A stretch of DNA of 39,306 nucleotides, taken from assembly GCA_038120515.1 (NCBI GenBank), contig JAYOLW010000015.1, positions 1 through 39,306 on the forward strand, in the 5' to 3' direction. Positions 26,354-34,712 of this stretch are shown here, one piece after another. A program made the translations under genes and the position numbers. Within the stretch, counting starts at the first letter, position 1, and every line of letters begins with the position of its first letter. Source of the stretch: JADHOX01 sp038120515 (GTDB lineage: Bacteria; Pseudomonadota; Alphaproteobacteria; Rickettsiales; JABIRX01). Below the pieces are notes generated by a model that was not told the origin of the DNA, did no database searches, and saw only the letters and a program-made list of their open reading frames with translations.

Positions 26354-28058
26354 AACAAATCTTTTCGTTTTTCTTTCCAGGATGAGTTACTGCACCATCT
26401 CGAGCTTTTGAAACAGTTTTAGTGTATTTCCATAACACACCAGAGGTGTAATCATTTTCTTTAGGTATAAAGTTTTGCTTTCTTTTGTCAATTTCAGTAT
26501 CGCTAAGATCAACAGATAAGATTTTTAAGTTTGCATCAATGGTTATTATATCGCCATCTTTAAGTAAACCTATTAGCCCACCATCATAAGCTTCTGGGCC
26601 TACATGACCTACACATAATCCGCGGGTTCCACCAGAAAATCTTCCATCAGTAATTAAAGCTACCTTTTCGCCCATACCTTGTCCATATAAAGCAGCAGTA
26701 GTAGAAAGCATCTCACGCATACCTGGACCACCTTTTGGTCCTTCATATCGAATTACTAAAACATCATTTTCCTCATATTGTTTTTTCTCAACCGCAGAAA
26801 AAGCATCCTCTTCACAATCGAAAACTCTAGCAGGCCCAGTATGAACTAAATGTTTAAGTCCAGCTATTTTTACAATTGCACCATCTGGTGCTAGATTACC
26901 TTTCAAAACAACAACACCACCAGTAACTGTTATCGGCTTAGTTGCCTCATAAACAACATCTTGATCATGAGGAAATGAAATATTAGCTAGGTTTTCTTTG
27001 ATTGTCTTTCCAGTAACTGTCATTTCATCACCATGAATATATCCAGCCTCATAAAGTGTTTTTAAAACCACCTGGACACCACCAATATCAAATAGATCCT
27101 TCGCAACATATTTACCACCCGGTTTTAAATCAGCGATATAAGGAGTACGTTCAAAAATTTTGCCAACATCGAAAATATCAAAATCAATACCACATTCATT
27201 AGCCATAGCAGGAAGATGAAGTGCAGCATTTGTCGATCCACCAGTTGCAGCAACAATAGCAGCTGCATTCTCGAAGGATTTTCTAGTTACGATATCTCTA
27301 GGTCTTAAATTATTTTTAATAAGTTCAACCACCATTTTCCCAGATTCAAAAGCATATTCATCACGAGTTTGATATGGAGCAGGTGCACCAGAAGAACCTG
27401 GTAATGCAAGACCGATAGCCTCAGAAACGCAGGCCATTGTATTTGCAGTAAATTGACCACCACAAGAACCAGCTGAAGGGCAAGCAACTTGTTCAAGTTC
27501 GGTAAGCTCAGCTTCTGACATATTTCCAGTTGCACATTTTCCAACACCTTCAAAAACATCAACTACAGTAACATCTTTACCTTTGAATTTACCAGGAAGT
27601 ATAGAACCACCATACATAAATACTGATGGAACATTTAATCTAAGCATAGCCATCATAAGACCTGGTAAAGATTTATCACAACCAGCTAATCCAACTAATG
27701 CATCATAACAGTGACCTCTAACCGTTAGTTCAACAGAATCAGCAATAACATCTCGAGAAACAAGTGAAGATTTCATACCTTGATGTCCCATAGCTATTCC
27801 ATCTGTAACAGTTATTGTACAAAATTCGCGAGGAGTAGCACCTCCAACCTTAACACCTTTTTTTGCAACTTCAGCCTGACGTTTTAAAGCAATATTACAT
27901 GGTGCTGCCTCATTCCAGGTACTTACAACGCCAACAAGAGGCAAATGAATATCTTTATCTTTTAAACCCATCGCATAATAATATGAACGATGTGGTGCTC
28001 TTTCAAAACCTTCAGTTACATGTCTTGATGGTAATTTATTTTTGTCAAAATTGCTCAT
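26340..28058 (-). CDS. ilvD: Dihydroxy-acid dehydratase
   Basis: The 572-residue enzyme dehydrates dihydroxy acids in valine, leucine and isoleucine synthesis. The Fe-S ligands appear as C54 (AAPCNIAL), C127 (GLAGCDKSLPG) and C199 (CPSAGSCGGQFTANTMACVSE). The C-terminal domain contains GPKGGPGMREMLSTT and ITDGRFSGGTRGLCVGHVGPEA, including the catalytic Ser. Length fits IlvD. It is first in the minus-strand run with mltB, rlpA and bioD. No other branched-chain gene lies here, and the family also contains sugar-acid dehydratases, although the wording fits IlvD well. It is an unexpected gene for a strongly reduced genome. A weak promoter may lie in the AT-rich 87-base divergent region shared with pepP. 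Confidence 0.93.
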   Translation of the reverse strand: MSNFDKNKLPSRHVTEGFERAPHRSYYYAMGLKDKDIHLPLVGVVSTWNEAAPCNIALKRQAEVAKKGVKVGGATPREFCTITVTDGIAMGHQGMKSSLVSRDVIADSVELTVRGHCYDALVGLAGCDKSLPGLMMAMLRLNVPSVFMYGGSILPGKFKGKDVTVVDVFEGVGKCATGNMSEAELTELEQVACPSAGSCGGQFTANTMACVSEAIGLALPGSSGAPAPYQTRDEYAFESGKMVVELIKNNLRPRDIVTRKSFENAAAIVAATGGSTNAALHLPAMANECGIDFDIFDVGKIFERTPYIADLKPGGKYVAKDLFDIGGVQVVLKTLYEAGYIHGDEMTVTGKTIKENLANISFPHDQDVVYEATKPITVTGGVVVLKGNLAPDGAIVKIAGLKHLVHTGPARVFDCEEDAFSAVEKKQYEENDVLVIRYEGPKGGPGMREMLSTTAALYGQGMGEKVALITDGRFSGGTRGLCVGHVGPEAYDGGLIGLLKDGDIITIDANLKILSVDLSDTEIDKRKQNFIPKENDYTSGVLWKYTKTVSKARDGAVTHPGKKNEKICYADI

Positions 28059-28145
28059 AGTAAAATTATTATTGAAATAGTAGCTATATAATATAACCGA
28101 TTAGATTTTATAAAGTTAATTAGATTAAAAGGAAAAAAAATCAAC

Positions 28146-29852
28146 ATGATATCTAAACTTAAAAATATTATATGTAAGCATAATAACTCAGCTATTTTAT
28201 TTAATACTAAAGATCCCTTTCTATCAGAATATTCAAAGGAGGGATTTAATTTATTATTTAATTATATCGGTTTTAGTGGCTCTAATGGTTATTTACTAAT
28301 GTTTGAAAAACGTAATGTATTTTTTACAGATGGCAGATATTTAGAGCAAGCATCAAGAGAGCTAGCAAAAGATTTTGAAATAATAGATTTAGTAGATTTA
28401 GATAAATTTGTTTTAAAAGACGAAACAAATATATTATTTCCAAATATGTGTTTTTCAATTAACGAAATTAACTTATTTCAAAAACATTTTGGTGAAAAAG
28501 CAATTTTTGTTCCAAAAGACGTTAATTTTTTTGACCAAAATCTTAAAATTAATTTTTATTCAGATGTTAGTTGTTTATCAAAAAAAGAAGCAGGCAAATC
28601 TTCGGATGAAAAAATTTCTGATTTAATAAAAAGTTTAAATTTATCAAATGATGAGATTTATATAAATAGTGATAGCAGTGCGATTTCTTGGTTATTTAAT
28701 ATCAGAAGTATTGATATTGCCTTTAACCCTGTCGTATGTAGTTACTTAATTGTTTCGAATGATAAAATAAAACTTTTTGTTGATTGTCAGGATGTTGATA
28801 AAGTCAAAAACCAAGTTAATGCCTATGAAATTGAAATTTTTAGTAAAGAAAAGTTATTAGAAATAGCAAATCAGTTAGCAAAATTTACTAAAAAAATCAA
28901 AACTGATGCCAAAATCACTAATTATTTTTTCAAAGATTGTTTTAAGGATAGTGAAATTTTATATTTTAATGACCCAATTATTCTTGCAAAATCTATAAAA
29001 AACAAAACTGAAATTAAGAATATTATTAAAGCTCACGAAATTGATGGCATTGCCTTAACTAAATTTTTATATTGGTTTGAACATTATAAAAATAAAGCTG
29101 AGTTATCAGAGTTAGATGTTGTTGAAAAATTAGCAAAATTTCGCATTGAATCAGATAAATATATGGGACCAAGTTTTCCGACAATTTGTGGATTTGCTGA
29201 TAATGGAGCTATAATTCATTACCGAGCTGATGAAAAATCTAACAAATTTTTTAATAAAGATTCTTTACTTTTAATTGATTCTGGAGGCCAATATTTATTT
29301 GGTACAACAGATGTTACAAGAACTATTTCAGTTGGTAAACCAACTAAAGAAATGATAAAAAATTTTACCTTAGTTTTAAAAGGTAATATTAATTTATCAA
29401 AACAAAAATTCCCAAAACGTAATTCTGGAGCCGCTTTAGATAGTATAGCTAGACAATTTTTATGGAACAATCATATAGATTACGCTCATGGAACTGGGCA
29501 TGGGGTAGGCTATTATTTAAATGTGCATGAAGGTCCACAATCCATTTCTTCAAGATCATTTAATGAACCTATAAAATCGGGTATGATTGTTTCAAATGAA
29601 CCTGGATATTACCAAAATGGTGGTTATGGAATAAGAATTGAAAATCTTGAGCTTGTCACTGATTCAAAAAACAATTTTCTTGAGTTTAAACCCCTAACAG
29701 TTGCTCCAATAAGTAAAAAATTAATTGATAAAAATTTATTATCAGAATCTGAGAAGGATTGGTTTAATAATTACCATGATCAGATTATTAAAAAAATTGG
29801 CAAAGAACTATCTCAAGATGAAAGAGAGTGGGTATTAAGACAAAAAATCTAA
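28146..29852 (+). CDS. pepP: M24-family Xaa-Pro aminopeptidase
   Basis: The 568-residue protein has two creatinase-like N-terminal domains (residues about 1-290) and a pita-bread metallopeptidase domain. The five metal ligands are D378 (LLIDSGG), D389 (GTTDVTRT), H452 (HGTGHGVGYY), E485 (SNEPGYYQNGG) and E499 (IRIENLELV). SSAISWLFNIRSIDIAFNPV in the second domain is typical of the long eukaryote-like and alphaproteobacterial forms. It removes N-terminal residues before proline from peptides in the cytosol. Its final four bases overlap the stop of the convergent rnhB. The ATG is preceded by AAAAGG at 28128-28133, somewhat far away. Confidence 0.92.
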   Translation: MISKLKNIICKHNNSAILFNTKDPFLSEYSKEGFNLLFNYIGFSGSNGYLLMFEKRNVFFTDGRYLEQASRELAKDFEIIDLVDLDKFVLKDETNILFPNMCFSINEINLFQKHFGEKAIFVPKDVNFFDQNLKINFYSDVSCLSKKEAGKSSDEKISDLIKSLNLSNDEIYINSDSSAISWLFNIRSIDIAFNPVVCSYLIVSNDKIKLFVDCQDVDKVKNQVNAYEIEIFSKEKLLEIANQLAKFTKKIKTDAKITNYFFKDCFKDSEILYFNDPIILAKSIKNKTEIKNIIKAHEIDGIALTKFLYWFEHYKNKAELSELDVVEKLAKFRIESDKYMGPSFPTICGFADNGAIIHYRADEKSNKFFNKDSLLLIDSGGQYLFGTTDVTRTISVGKPTKEMIKNFTLVLKGNINLSKQKFPKRNSGAALDSIARQFLWNNHIDYAHGTGHGVGYYLNVHEGPQSISSRSFNEPIKSGMIVSNEPGYYQNGGYGIRIENLELVTDSKNNFLEFKPLTVAPISKKLIDKNLLSESEKDWFNNYHDQIIKKIGKELSQDEREWVLRQKI

Positions 29853-30439
29853 TAGTTTAATTCTTTAATTGGCTTAAAACTATATCTATGAATAGGACAG
29901 GGGCCACATTTAAGTAATGCATCTCTATGAAGTTTAGTTCCATACCCTTTATGTTTTTTAAAACCATATTCAGGAAATTCTTTGTCATATTCAAGCATCA
30001 GATTATCTCGAACCTCTTTAGCAATGATTGAAGCTGCTGATATCTCAAAAATCAAATCATCACCTCCAATTACAGCTTTTACCGGACTTTTAAAATCAAC
30101 TATTTGATTACCATCAATTAGAACCTCATCATGTTCTGAATCATATTGATTTAAACAATTAACCATTGCCGCTTTAGTTGCTGCTAAAATATTAATATCA
30201 TCTATTACAATATTAGAAATTACTGAGTAATAATACTCAATATTAGAGTCACTTATAATTTGTTGATATAAAATTGCGCGTTTCTTTTCAGATAATTTTT
30301 TAGAATCTTTAATCTCTTTATAAAACTCTTTTTGTTTATTAAGTGATCTAAGCTTTACTGATGCGGCAACTACTGGTCCTGCCCAAGGTCCTCTCCCAGC
30401 CTCATCAACACCAATAATTATTTTGCGTTTTGGTTTCAT
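29849..30439 (-). CDS. rnhB: Ribonuclease HII
   Basis: The 196-residue nuclease removes RNA from RNA-DNA hybrids and single ribonucleotides from DNA. IIIGVDEAGRGPWAGPVVAA holds the first two catalytic acids (D12, E13), and DSKKLSEKKR is the conserved substrate loop. VLIDGNQ and AASIIAKEVRDNLM provide the remaining catalytic residues and the family signature. FPEYGFKKHKGYGTKLH is the C-terminal element. Length is typical. It converges with pepP and the stop codons overlap; the upstream side diverges from the OmpA-like gene with a 52-base AT-rich spacer. Confidence 0.96.
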   Translation of the reverse strand: MKPKRKIIIGVDEAGRGPWAGPVVAASVKLRSLNKQKEFYKEIKDSKKLSEKKRAILYQQIISDSNIEYYYSVISNIVIDDINILAATKAAMVNCLNQYDSEHDEVLIDGNQIVDFKSPVKAVIGGDDLIFEISAASIIAKEVRDNLMLEYDKEFPEYGFKKHKGYGTKLHRDALLKCGPCPIHRYSFKPIKELNY

Positions 30440-30491
30440 TAGTGTAAAATATTACATTATTACTTTTTTTTATAATTAATTATAATTTCCA

Positions 30492-31364
30492 ATGTCATTT
30501 TTAAAGTTTTTTATATTAAAATTAACTTTTATTACAATATTCTTAACATCTTGTACTCACAAAGAGATTCTTCAAGAAAATACAGATAATTTAAAAAGTA
30601 ATTATCATGATGCGTTAGTTGTTGGTTACAGGAACCTATCAATTTGGGAGCAAGATAAATATGATTGGCAAGATTCTGATCATTTTGCGCAAAAAGGTAT
30701 AAAAGCAAAAAACAATATTTTAGTAGAATTAGAAGATCCAATTAAAAGAAATATAAGAGATGAAGATTATCTTGATGAACTCTTATATTATCGAATGGAA
30801 TTTATCGAATTAAAGACTGATGAAGTTACTGTAAAATTTGGCTTAGAAATTGCAAATCTTCAAATTTTATATGATAGTTGGGTTGAGCAAACAGAAGAAG
30901 ATCCAAATGCAAAATCCACACTTCGATTTAGAAAAGAATTTATTGAAAAATTTAAACAATTAAAGAAATCAATTAAAATACTTCGTGATGAACAAATTAA
31001 AGAAAATAAACTGCAAGAAAAAAACCTATACACGATATATTTTGATTCTAACATGCATAACATAGATATTACTGCAGAGAAAGAACTTAATAAGCTCGTT
31101 TATTATCTAAACAAACTACCTAAATATAAATTAGTAATTGAAGGTCATACTGATAAAGTTGGCAATGTTGATGCTAATGTTGAATTATCAAGAAAAAGGG
31201 TTTTGTCAGTTAGAAAAAAATTACTTGAACTAGGTATCAAAAGACAAGATATTATTAAAGAAAATGCCTATGGTGAAACTAAACAGGATGATAAAACCGA
31301 AGGTGGATATTTTGATAGAGTTAACAGAAGGGTTGAAATTTATGTGATTACAAATGTAAAGTAA
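30492..31364 (+). CDS. OmpA-family peptidoglycan-associated lipoprotein
   Basis: The 290-residue protein has a lipoprotein signal ending LTSC (Cys21) and a charged helical middle (residues about 30-180). The C-terminal OmpA-like domain has IYFDSNMHNIDITAEKELN and LVIEGHTDKVGNVDANVELS followed by RKRVLSVRKKLLELGI; TD and the later Arg are the positions that bind diaminopimelate in this family. It probably anchors the outer membrane to peptidoglycan. The helical middle (LRFRKEFIEKFKQLKKS) distinguishes it from Pal. It precedes the histidine kinase by 76 bases on the same strand, with a candidate promoter in that gap, so it is probably a separate unit. Confidence 0.88.
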   Translation: MSFLKFFILKLTFITIFLTSCTHKEILQENTDNLKSNYHDALVVGYRNLSIWEQDKYDWQDSDHFAQKGIKAKNNILVELEDPIKRNIRDEDYLDELLYYRMEFIELKTDEVTVKFGLEIANLQILYDSWVEQTEEDPNAKSTLRFRKEFIEKFKQLKKSIKILRDEQIKENKLQEKNLYTIYFDSNMHNIDITAEKELNKLVYYLNKLPKYKLVIEGHTDKVGNVDANVELSRKRVLSVRKKLLELGIKRQDIIKENAYGETKQDDKTEGGYFDRVNRRVEIYVITNVK

Positions 31365-31382
31365 ATTTTTCAAATTTTTAAT

Positions 31383-31410
31383 TTGTAATAACTAAAATAT
31401 TACTTATAGA
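31383..31410 (+). promoter_or_regulatory. Weak promoter candidate upstream of the histidine kinase
   Basis: TTGTAA (31383-31388) and TATAGA (31405-31410) are 16 bases apart, each a 4/6 match, and lie 30 bases before the TTG start at 31441. The inverted repeat CAAATT-TTT-AATTTG (31371-31385) next to it has no following U run and may be fortuitous. Confidence 0.3.
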
Positions 31411-31440
31411 ATTTTGCAAAAATCTATTTTGAGTTGAATT

Positions 31441-32328
31441 TTGTCTAATAATAAAAGTAAAAATAACCATAATTTGATTTCAGAGAGTATTAACTCTAAT
31501 ATCTCTGATAATTTTACTTTAGATAATCTTTCTGCTAATCTTATGCTCTCACTTGAGCGTAGCAAAATCATTCATGATCTATACGAAAATAATAATAATC
31601 TAAAAGATAAATCTGATCGCTTAATAAGAGCACTTCATAATGAGAAAAGCATTAATAACATGCAATCTGAGTTTGTGTCACTTGTATCTCACGAATTTAA
31701 AACTCCATTATCTATTATTAAAGCATCATCAGATATATTAAAATTATACTCAGAAAACTTAACTGATGCAGATTTTATTGTTTCGCAATTAGAAAAAATC
31801 GATAAAGCCATTATTAGAATGACAGCATTGATAAATAGCACTTTAAATCTTTCTAAGCTTGAAACTGGTAAATTGGAATTTACACCAACATTATTTTCAA
31901 TTGAAAATATCCTTAAGGAAACCATTGAAAAATTTAAAGATTTACACAAAGAAACTACCTTTAAAACAAGCATTCTAATAACTGAATATTTTAATGGTGA
32001 CAAAAGTCTTGTTGAACAAATTTTCACAAATCTTATTGGTAATGCAATAAAATATGCTGGTGATAATCCAAAAATATTAATTGAAGCATATACATCAACT
32101 AAAGGTCATATTATTTCAATTCAAGATAATGGTATAGGTATTGATGAAAAGGATTTACAAAGATTATTTACTAAATTTTTTAGAGCTAAAAATTCTATAG
32201 GAATTGCTGGAACTGGCATTGGTTTATATTTAGTTAAAAAATTTATAGACTTACATCACGGAGATATTAGAGTTGTATCTAAAGTTAATAAAGGAACAAA
32301 ATTTACTATAACTTTACCAACTACTTAA
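31441..32328 (+). CDS. Soluble sensor histidine kinase
   Basis: The 295-residue kinase has no membrane segment. The N-terminal 75 residues are hydrophilic and end in a probable coiled coil (SLERSKIIHDLYENNNNLKD). The phosphoacceptor is H84 in VSLVSHEFKTPLSII. The ATP-binding domain shows all boxes: LIGNAIKYAG (N), IQDNGIGIDEKDL (G1), LFTKFFRA (F) and GTGIGLYLVKKF (G2). An in-frame TGA lies 6 bases before the TTG start at 31441, which limits extension, and no strong Shine-Dalgarno sequence is visible. A later ATG would lose only the disordered head. No input domain is recognisable, so the stimulus may come through partner proteins. The response regulator follows after 18 bases and is the presumed target. 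Confidence 0.92.
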   Translation: MSNNKSKNNHNLISESINSNISDNFTLDNLSANLMLSLERSKIIHDLYENNNNLKDKSDRLIRALHNEKSINNMQSEFVSLVSHEFKTPLSIIKASSDILKLYSENLTDADFIVSQLEKIDKAIIRMTALINSTLNLSKLETGKLEFTPTLFSIENILKETIEKFKDLHKETTFKTSILITEYFNGDKSLVEQIFTNLIGNAIKYAGDNPKILIEAYTSTKGHIISIQDNGIGIDEKDLQRLFTKFFRAKNSIGIAGTGIGLYLVKKFIDLHHGDIRVVSKVNKGTKFTITLPTT

Positions 32329-32346
32329 ATCATTTTAGAGGTAAAA

Positions 32347-33360
32347 ATGACTTCACAGGCTCTTCCAAAAAAAGTATTATGCATCGAAGATGAAAAAGAT
32401 CTTCGTGAAAATATAAGCTTTTATTTAAATCAAAAAGGCTTTGACATAATCCAAGCTTCAAATGGTGAAGATGGCTATAATAAATATATAGAAACAAAAC
32501 CAGATATAATTTTATGTGATATAAACATGCCTAAAATGAATGGGCATCAGTTTCTCGAAAAAATCTCAACTGATTTTCCCGAAAATGCTAATCAAGTTCC
32601 TTTTATTTTTCTTACGGCTCTCGGTCAAAAAAATGACTTTATAAAAGGGATGGATTTAGGTGCAGATGAATATGTTGTAAAACCAATTGATTTTGAGGTT
32701 TTGCTTTCTTTAATTAATTCTAAAATTGCAAAATCAGATTTTAACAAACAGCAAACTGTTAAAAAAATTGATCAATTTTGTAACCAGGTATCGTATTTAT
32801 TACCAAATGAAATAAAAGAGCCTTTAGATTCTATAATTAAATATTCAGCAACTTTAAAGAAAGAAACTTTTGGTGCTTTTATCGACCCAAAATACGTTAA
32901 TATTGCATCGAAAATTTATATTGCAGCACTTAAATTAAATACTCAAATTTCTAAAACATTTAACAAAGATACCATTAAAAAAGAGGTTGATAACCTAAAA
33001 GATATTATTGATATTAATGAATTTAATGAGCATTTAATTAAAATTTTCTCAAATCAACCAATTGAATTTACAAACAATGCGAAGTTGCCATTATTTCAGG
33101 GCAATTTAAGCATATTTAAAAATGCAATTATTTCATATTTAACTCAACAAATTAAAGCGGAAGCTAGAGATATTACATTTGATATTTTTCTTGATTACGA
33201 AAGAAACCTAGTTATTTCTGTTGCTTCTTTTACAGCACTTCCTATAATTTCAGAAGAGTTGGAATCTATGCTTTTATTGCATAGTGGAAGGTTTTCAACA
33301 ATTGATGATGATGGTAAAACTCATCATTTAATTACTTTACCAAATTACTTATTAAAATAA
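32347..33360 (+). CDS. Response regulator fused to a degenerate histidine-kinase-like output
   Basis: The 337-residue protein has an intact N-terminal receiver: E14-D15, phosphoacceptor D58 (ILCDINMPKMNG), T90 (FLTALG) and K112 (VVKPI). The C-terminal 190 residues look like a kinase core that has lost its active residues. NEIKEPLDSIIKYSATLKK then FGAFIDPKYVNIA mirrors the alphaproteobacterial DHp helix HELRTPLNAIIGFSE..FG..pkY, with Asn154 in place of the His. The region following matches the ATPase fold in layout, but the N box reads ISYLTQQIK and the G1 box ASFTALPII, so ATP binding is not expected. It may act as a scaffold or inhibitor, as reported for other pseudokinases such as DivL. AGAGGTAAAAATG at the start is a good ribosome-binding site. 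Confidence 0.85.
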   Translation: MTSQALPKKVLCIEDEKDLRENISFYLNQKGFDIIQASNGEDGYNKYIETKPDIILCDINMPKMNGHQFLEKISTDFPENANQVPFIFLTALGQKNDFIKGMDLGADEYVVKPIDFEVLLSLINSKIAKSDFNKQQTVKKIDQFCNQVSYLLPNEIKEPLDSIIKYSATLKKETFGAFIDPKYVNIASKIYIAALKLNTQISKTFNKDTIKKEVDNLKDIIDINEFNEHLIKIFSNQPIEFTNNAKLPLFQGNLSIFKNAIISYLTQQIKAEARDITFDIFLDYERNLVISVASFTALPIISEELESMLLLHSGRFSTIDDDGKTHHLITLPNYLLK

Positions 33361-33375
33361 TTTTTAGATATAGAT

Positions 33376-33693
33376 ATGATTATTAGTTCAAATGATACAA
33401 ATTTCGAAAATGATGTTTTGAAATCTGAGATTCCGGTTATTGTAGATTTCTGGGCAGAATGGTGCGGTCCATGTAAATTATTATTACCAGTTTTTGAAGA
33501 AATATCTGAAAAATATAAAGGCAAAATAAAATTTGTTAAAATTAACATTGATGACTCACCAGAAGTACCTTCAAAATATGGTGTTCGTGGTATTCCAAAT
33601 TTAATCATGTTTAAAAATGGTAAAAATATTGATTCTAAAGTTGGAGCAATACCTAAAAATTCACTTGAGGAATGGCTTGATTCACATTTATAA
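33376..33693 (+). CDS. trxA: Thioredoxin
   Basis: The 105-residue protein carries the active-site C30-G-P-C33 in VDFWAEWCGPCK, the buried Asp of that block, the cis-proline in VRGIPNLIMFKNG, and the typical C-terminal helix. It reduces protein disulfides such as ribonucleotide reductase and is itself reduced by TrxB, encoded at 2909-3844. It lies 15 bases after the response regulator and 3 bases before the GS-like gene, so it is part of the kinase unit. Placing thioredoxin between a two-component pair and a GS-like enzyme is unusual and could point to redox control, which is inference. Confidence 0.95.
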   Translation: MIISSNDTNFENDVLKSEIPVIVDFWAEWCGPCKLLLPVFEEISEKYKGKIKFVKINIDDSPEVPSKYGVRGIPNLIMFKNGKNIDSKVGAIPKNSLEEWLDSHL

Positions 33694-33696
33694 TTT

Positions 33697-34611
33697 ATGC
33701 ATTCATTTTTTGATAAGCATGATAAAATCAAGATAATAAACCACTTATTAAATGACTTTGATAAAATTGGTTTATTACCTTGTTTTGCATTTGAGTTTGA
33801 ATTTTATATTTCTAAATATTCAGCTGATTTTCTAGATGATATTAAAACTTTTTCCTCAAATAGAGGAATTAACATTTTAGCACTATCTTTAGAGGCCTCT
33901 GAAAAGCAATTTGAGATTGCGCTTGATAAAAGCTTTGATGTCATCAAATTAATTAATCAATTTAATAAGCTTAAACAAATTATTTTTGAACTGGCTGCTA
34001 CATATGAAATTGAGTTAAATTTTAATGCTAAACCATTTGGTCATGATATGCATGGTAATGGTATGCATATCAATATTTCTCTTCATGACAAAGAACATAG
34101 AAATTTATTTAGAAAACAAAATAATTTAGAGTCAGAATTCTTACTTAGCTCAATTGCAGGCTTGCTTAAACATATGAATAGCTCGATTATCTTCATGAAT
34201 AATGATGAATTAGACTTTGAACGCTATAATGAAATAATAAAAATAGACCAAAAACAAAAAAGATATATTTGTAGTAGTAGTTATGCCCCGACTCACATCT
34301 GCTGGGGTAAAAATAATAGAACAACTGCTATAAGAATCCCAGATTCCTCAGAAAATCCGGAATCAAGACATATAGAATATAGAGTTGCTGCACCCAATGC
34401 TGATATATCGACAATTTCTTTATTATTATTATTTCAAATTATTGATGGAATTCAGGCCAGAGAAAAACCTGAAGAGCCTATTTATGGTAACGCTTATGAA
34501 GCTCAATATAATTTAATAAAACTGCATGAGAATTATCATTTAGCATTTGAAGATTTTGAAAACTCAATATTAAAAGAAAAATTAGAAAATTATATTAGCC
34601 AAATTGACTAA
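33697..34611 (+). CDS. Glutamine-synthetase-like catalytic domain without beta-grasp domain
   Basis: The 304-residue protein matches only the C-terminal catalytic domain of glutamine synthetase, which is normally about 440-470 residues. Retained active-site residues are E33 and E35 (FEFEFYIS), E66 and E73 (LEASEKQFEIAL), H124 (GNGMHINIS), R208 and R213 (NNRTTAIRIP), and E227 and R229 (HIEYRVAAPNAD). The N-terminal beta-grasp domain, which completes the active site of the neighbouring subunit, is missing and no upstream frame supplies it. It may ligate ammonia or an amine to glutamate or a related acid, or have a binding role. It starts 3 bases after trxA and ends the kinase unit. Confidence 0.85.
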   Translation: MHSFFDKHDKIKIINHLLNDFDKIGLLPCFAFEFEFYISKYSADFLDDIKTFSSNRGINILALSLEASEKQFEIALDKSFDVIKLINQFNKLKQIIFELAATYEIELNFNAKPFGHDMHGNGMHINISLHDKEHRNLFRKQNNLESEFLLSSIAGLLKHMNSSIIFMNNDELDFERYNEIIKIDQKQKRYICSSSYAPTHICWGKNNRTTAIRIPDSSENPESRHIEYRVAAPNADISTISLLLLFQIIDGIQAREKPEEPIYGNAYEAQYNLIKLHENYHLAFEDFENSILKEKLENYISQID

Positions 34612-34644
34612 TTGTAATATTAAATTATAAAGCAAATAAGATTT

Positions 34645-34673
34645 TTTACATTTTTGATCTTAGTTCTTACAAT
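34645..34673 (+). promoter_or_regulatory. Promoter candidate for the 635-residue orphan gene
   Basis: TTTACA (34645-34650) and TACAAT (34668-34673) are spaced by exactly 17 bases, each matching the consensus at 5 of 6 positions. The predicted start near 34680 gives a leader of about 33 bases before the ATG at 34713. This suggests the gene is transcribed separately from the kinase unit. Confidence 0.5.
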
Positions 34674-34712
34674 CATAGTCAAGTTTGATCTATCTTAACA
34701 CCAACATTAGAT

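Noticed and set aside
31371..31385. CAAATT-TTT-AATTTG inverted repeat as terminator of the OmpA-like gene
   Set aside because: The stem is pure A/T apart from its ends and no U run follows; expected often by chance in such AT-rich DNA.
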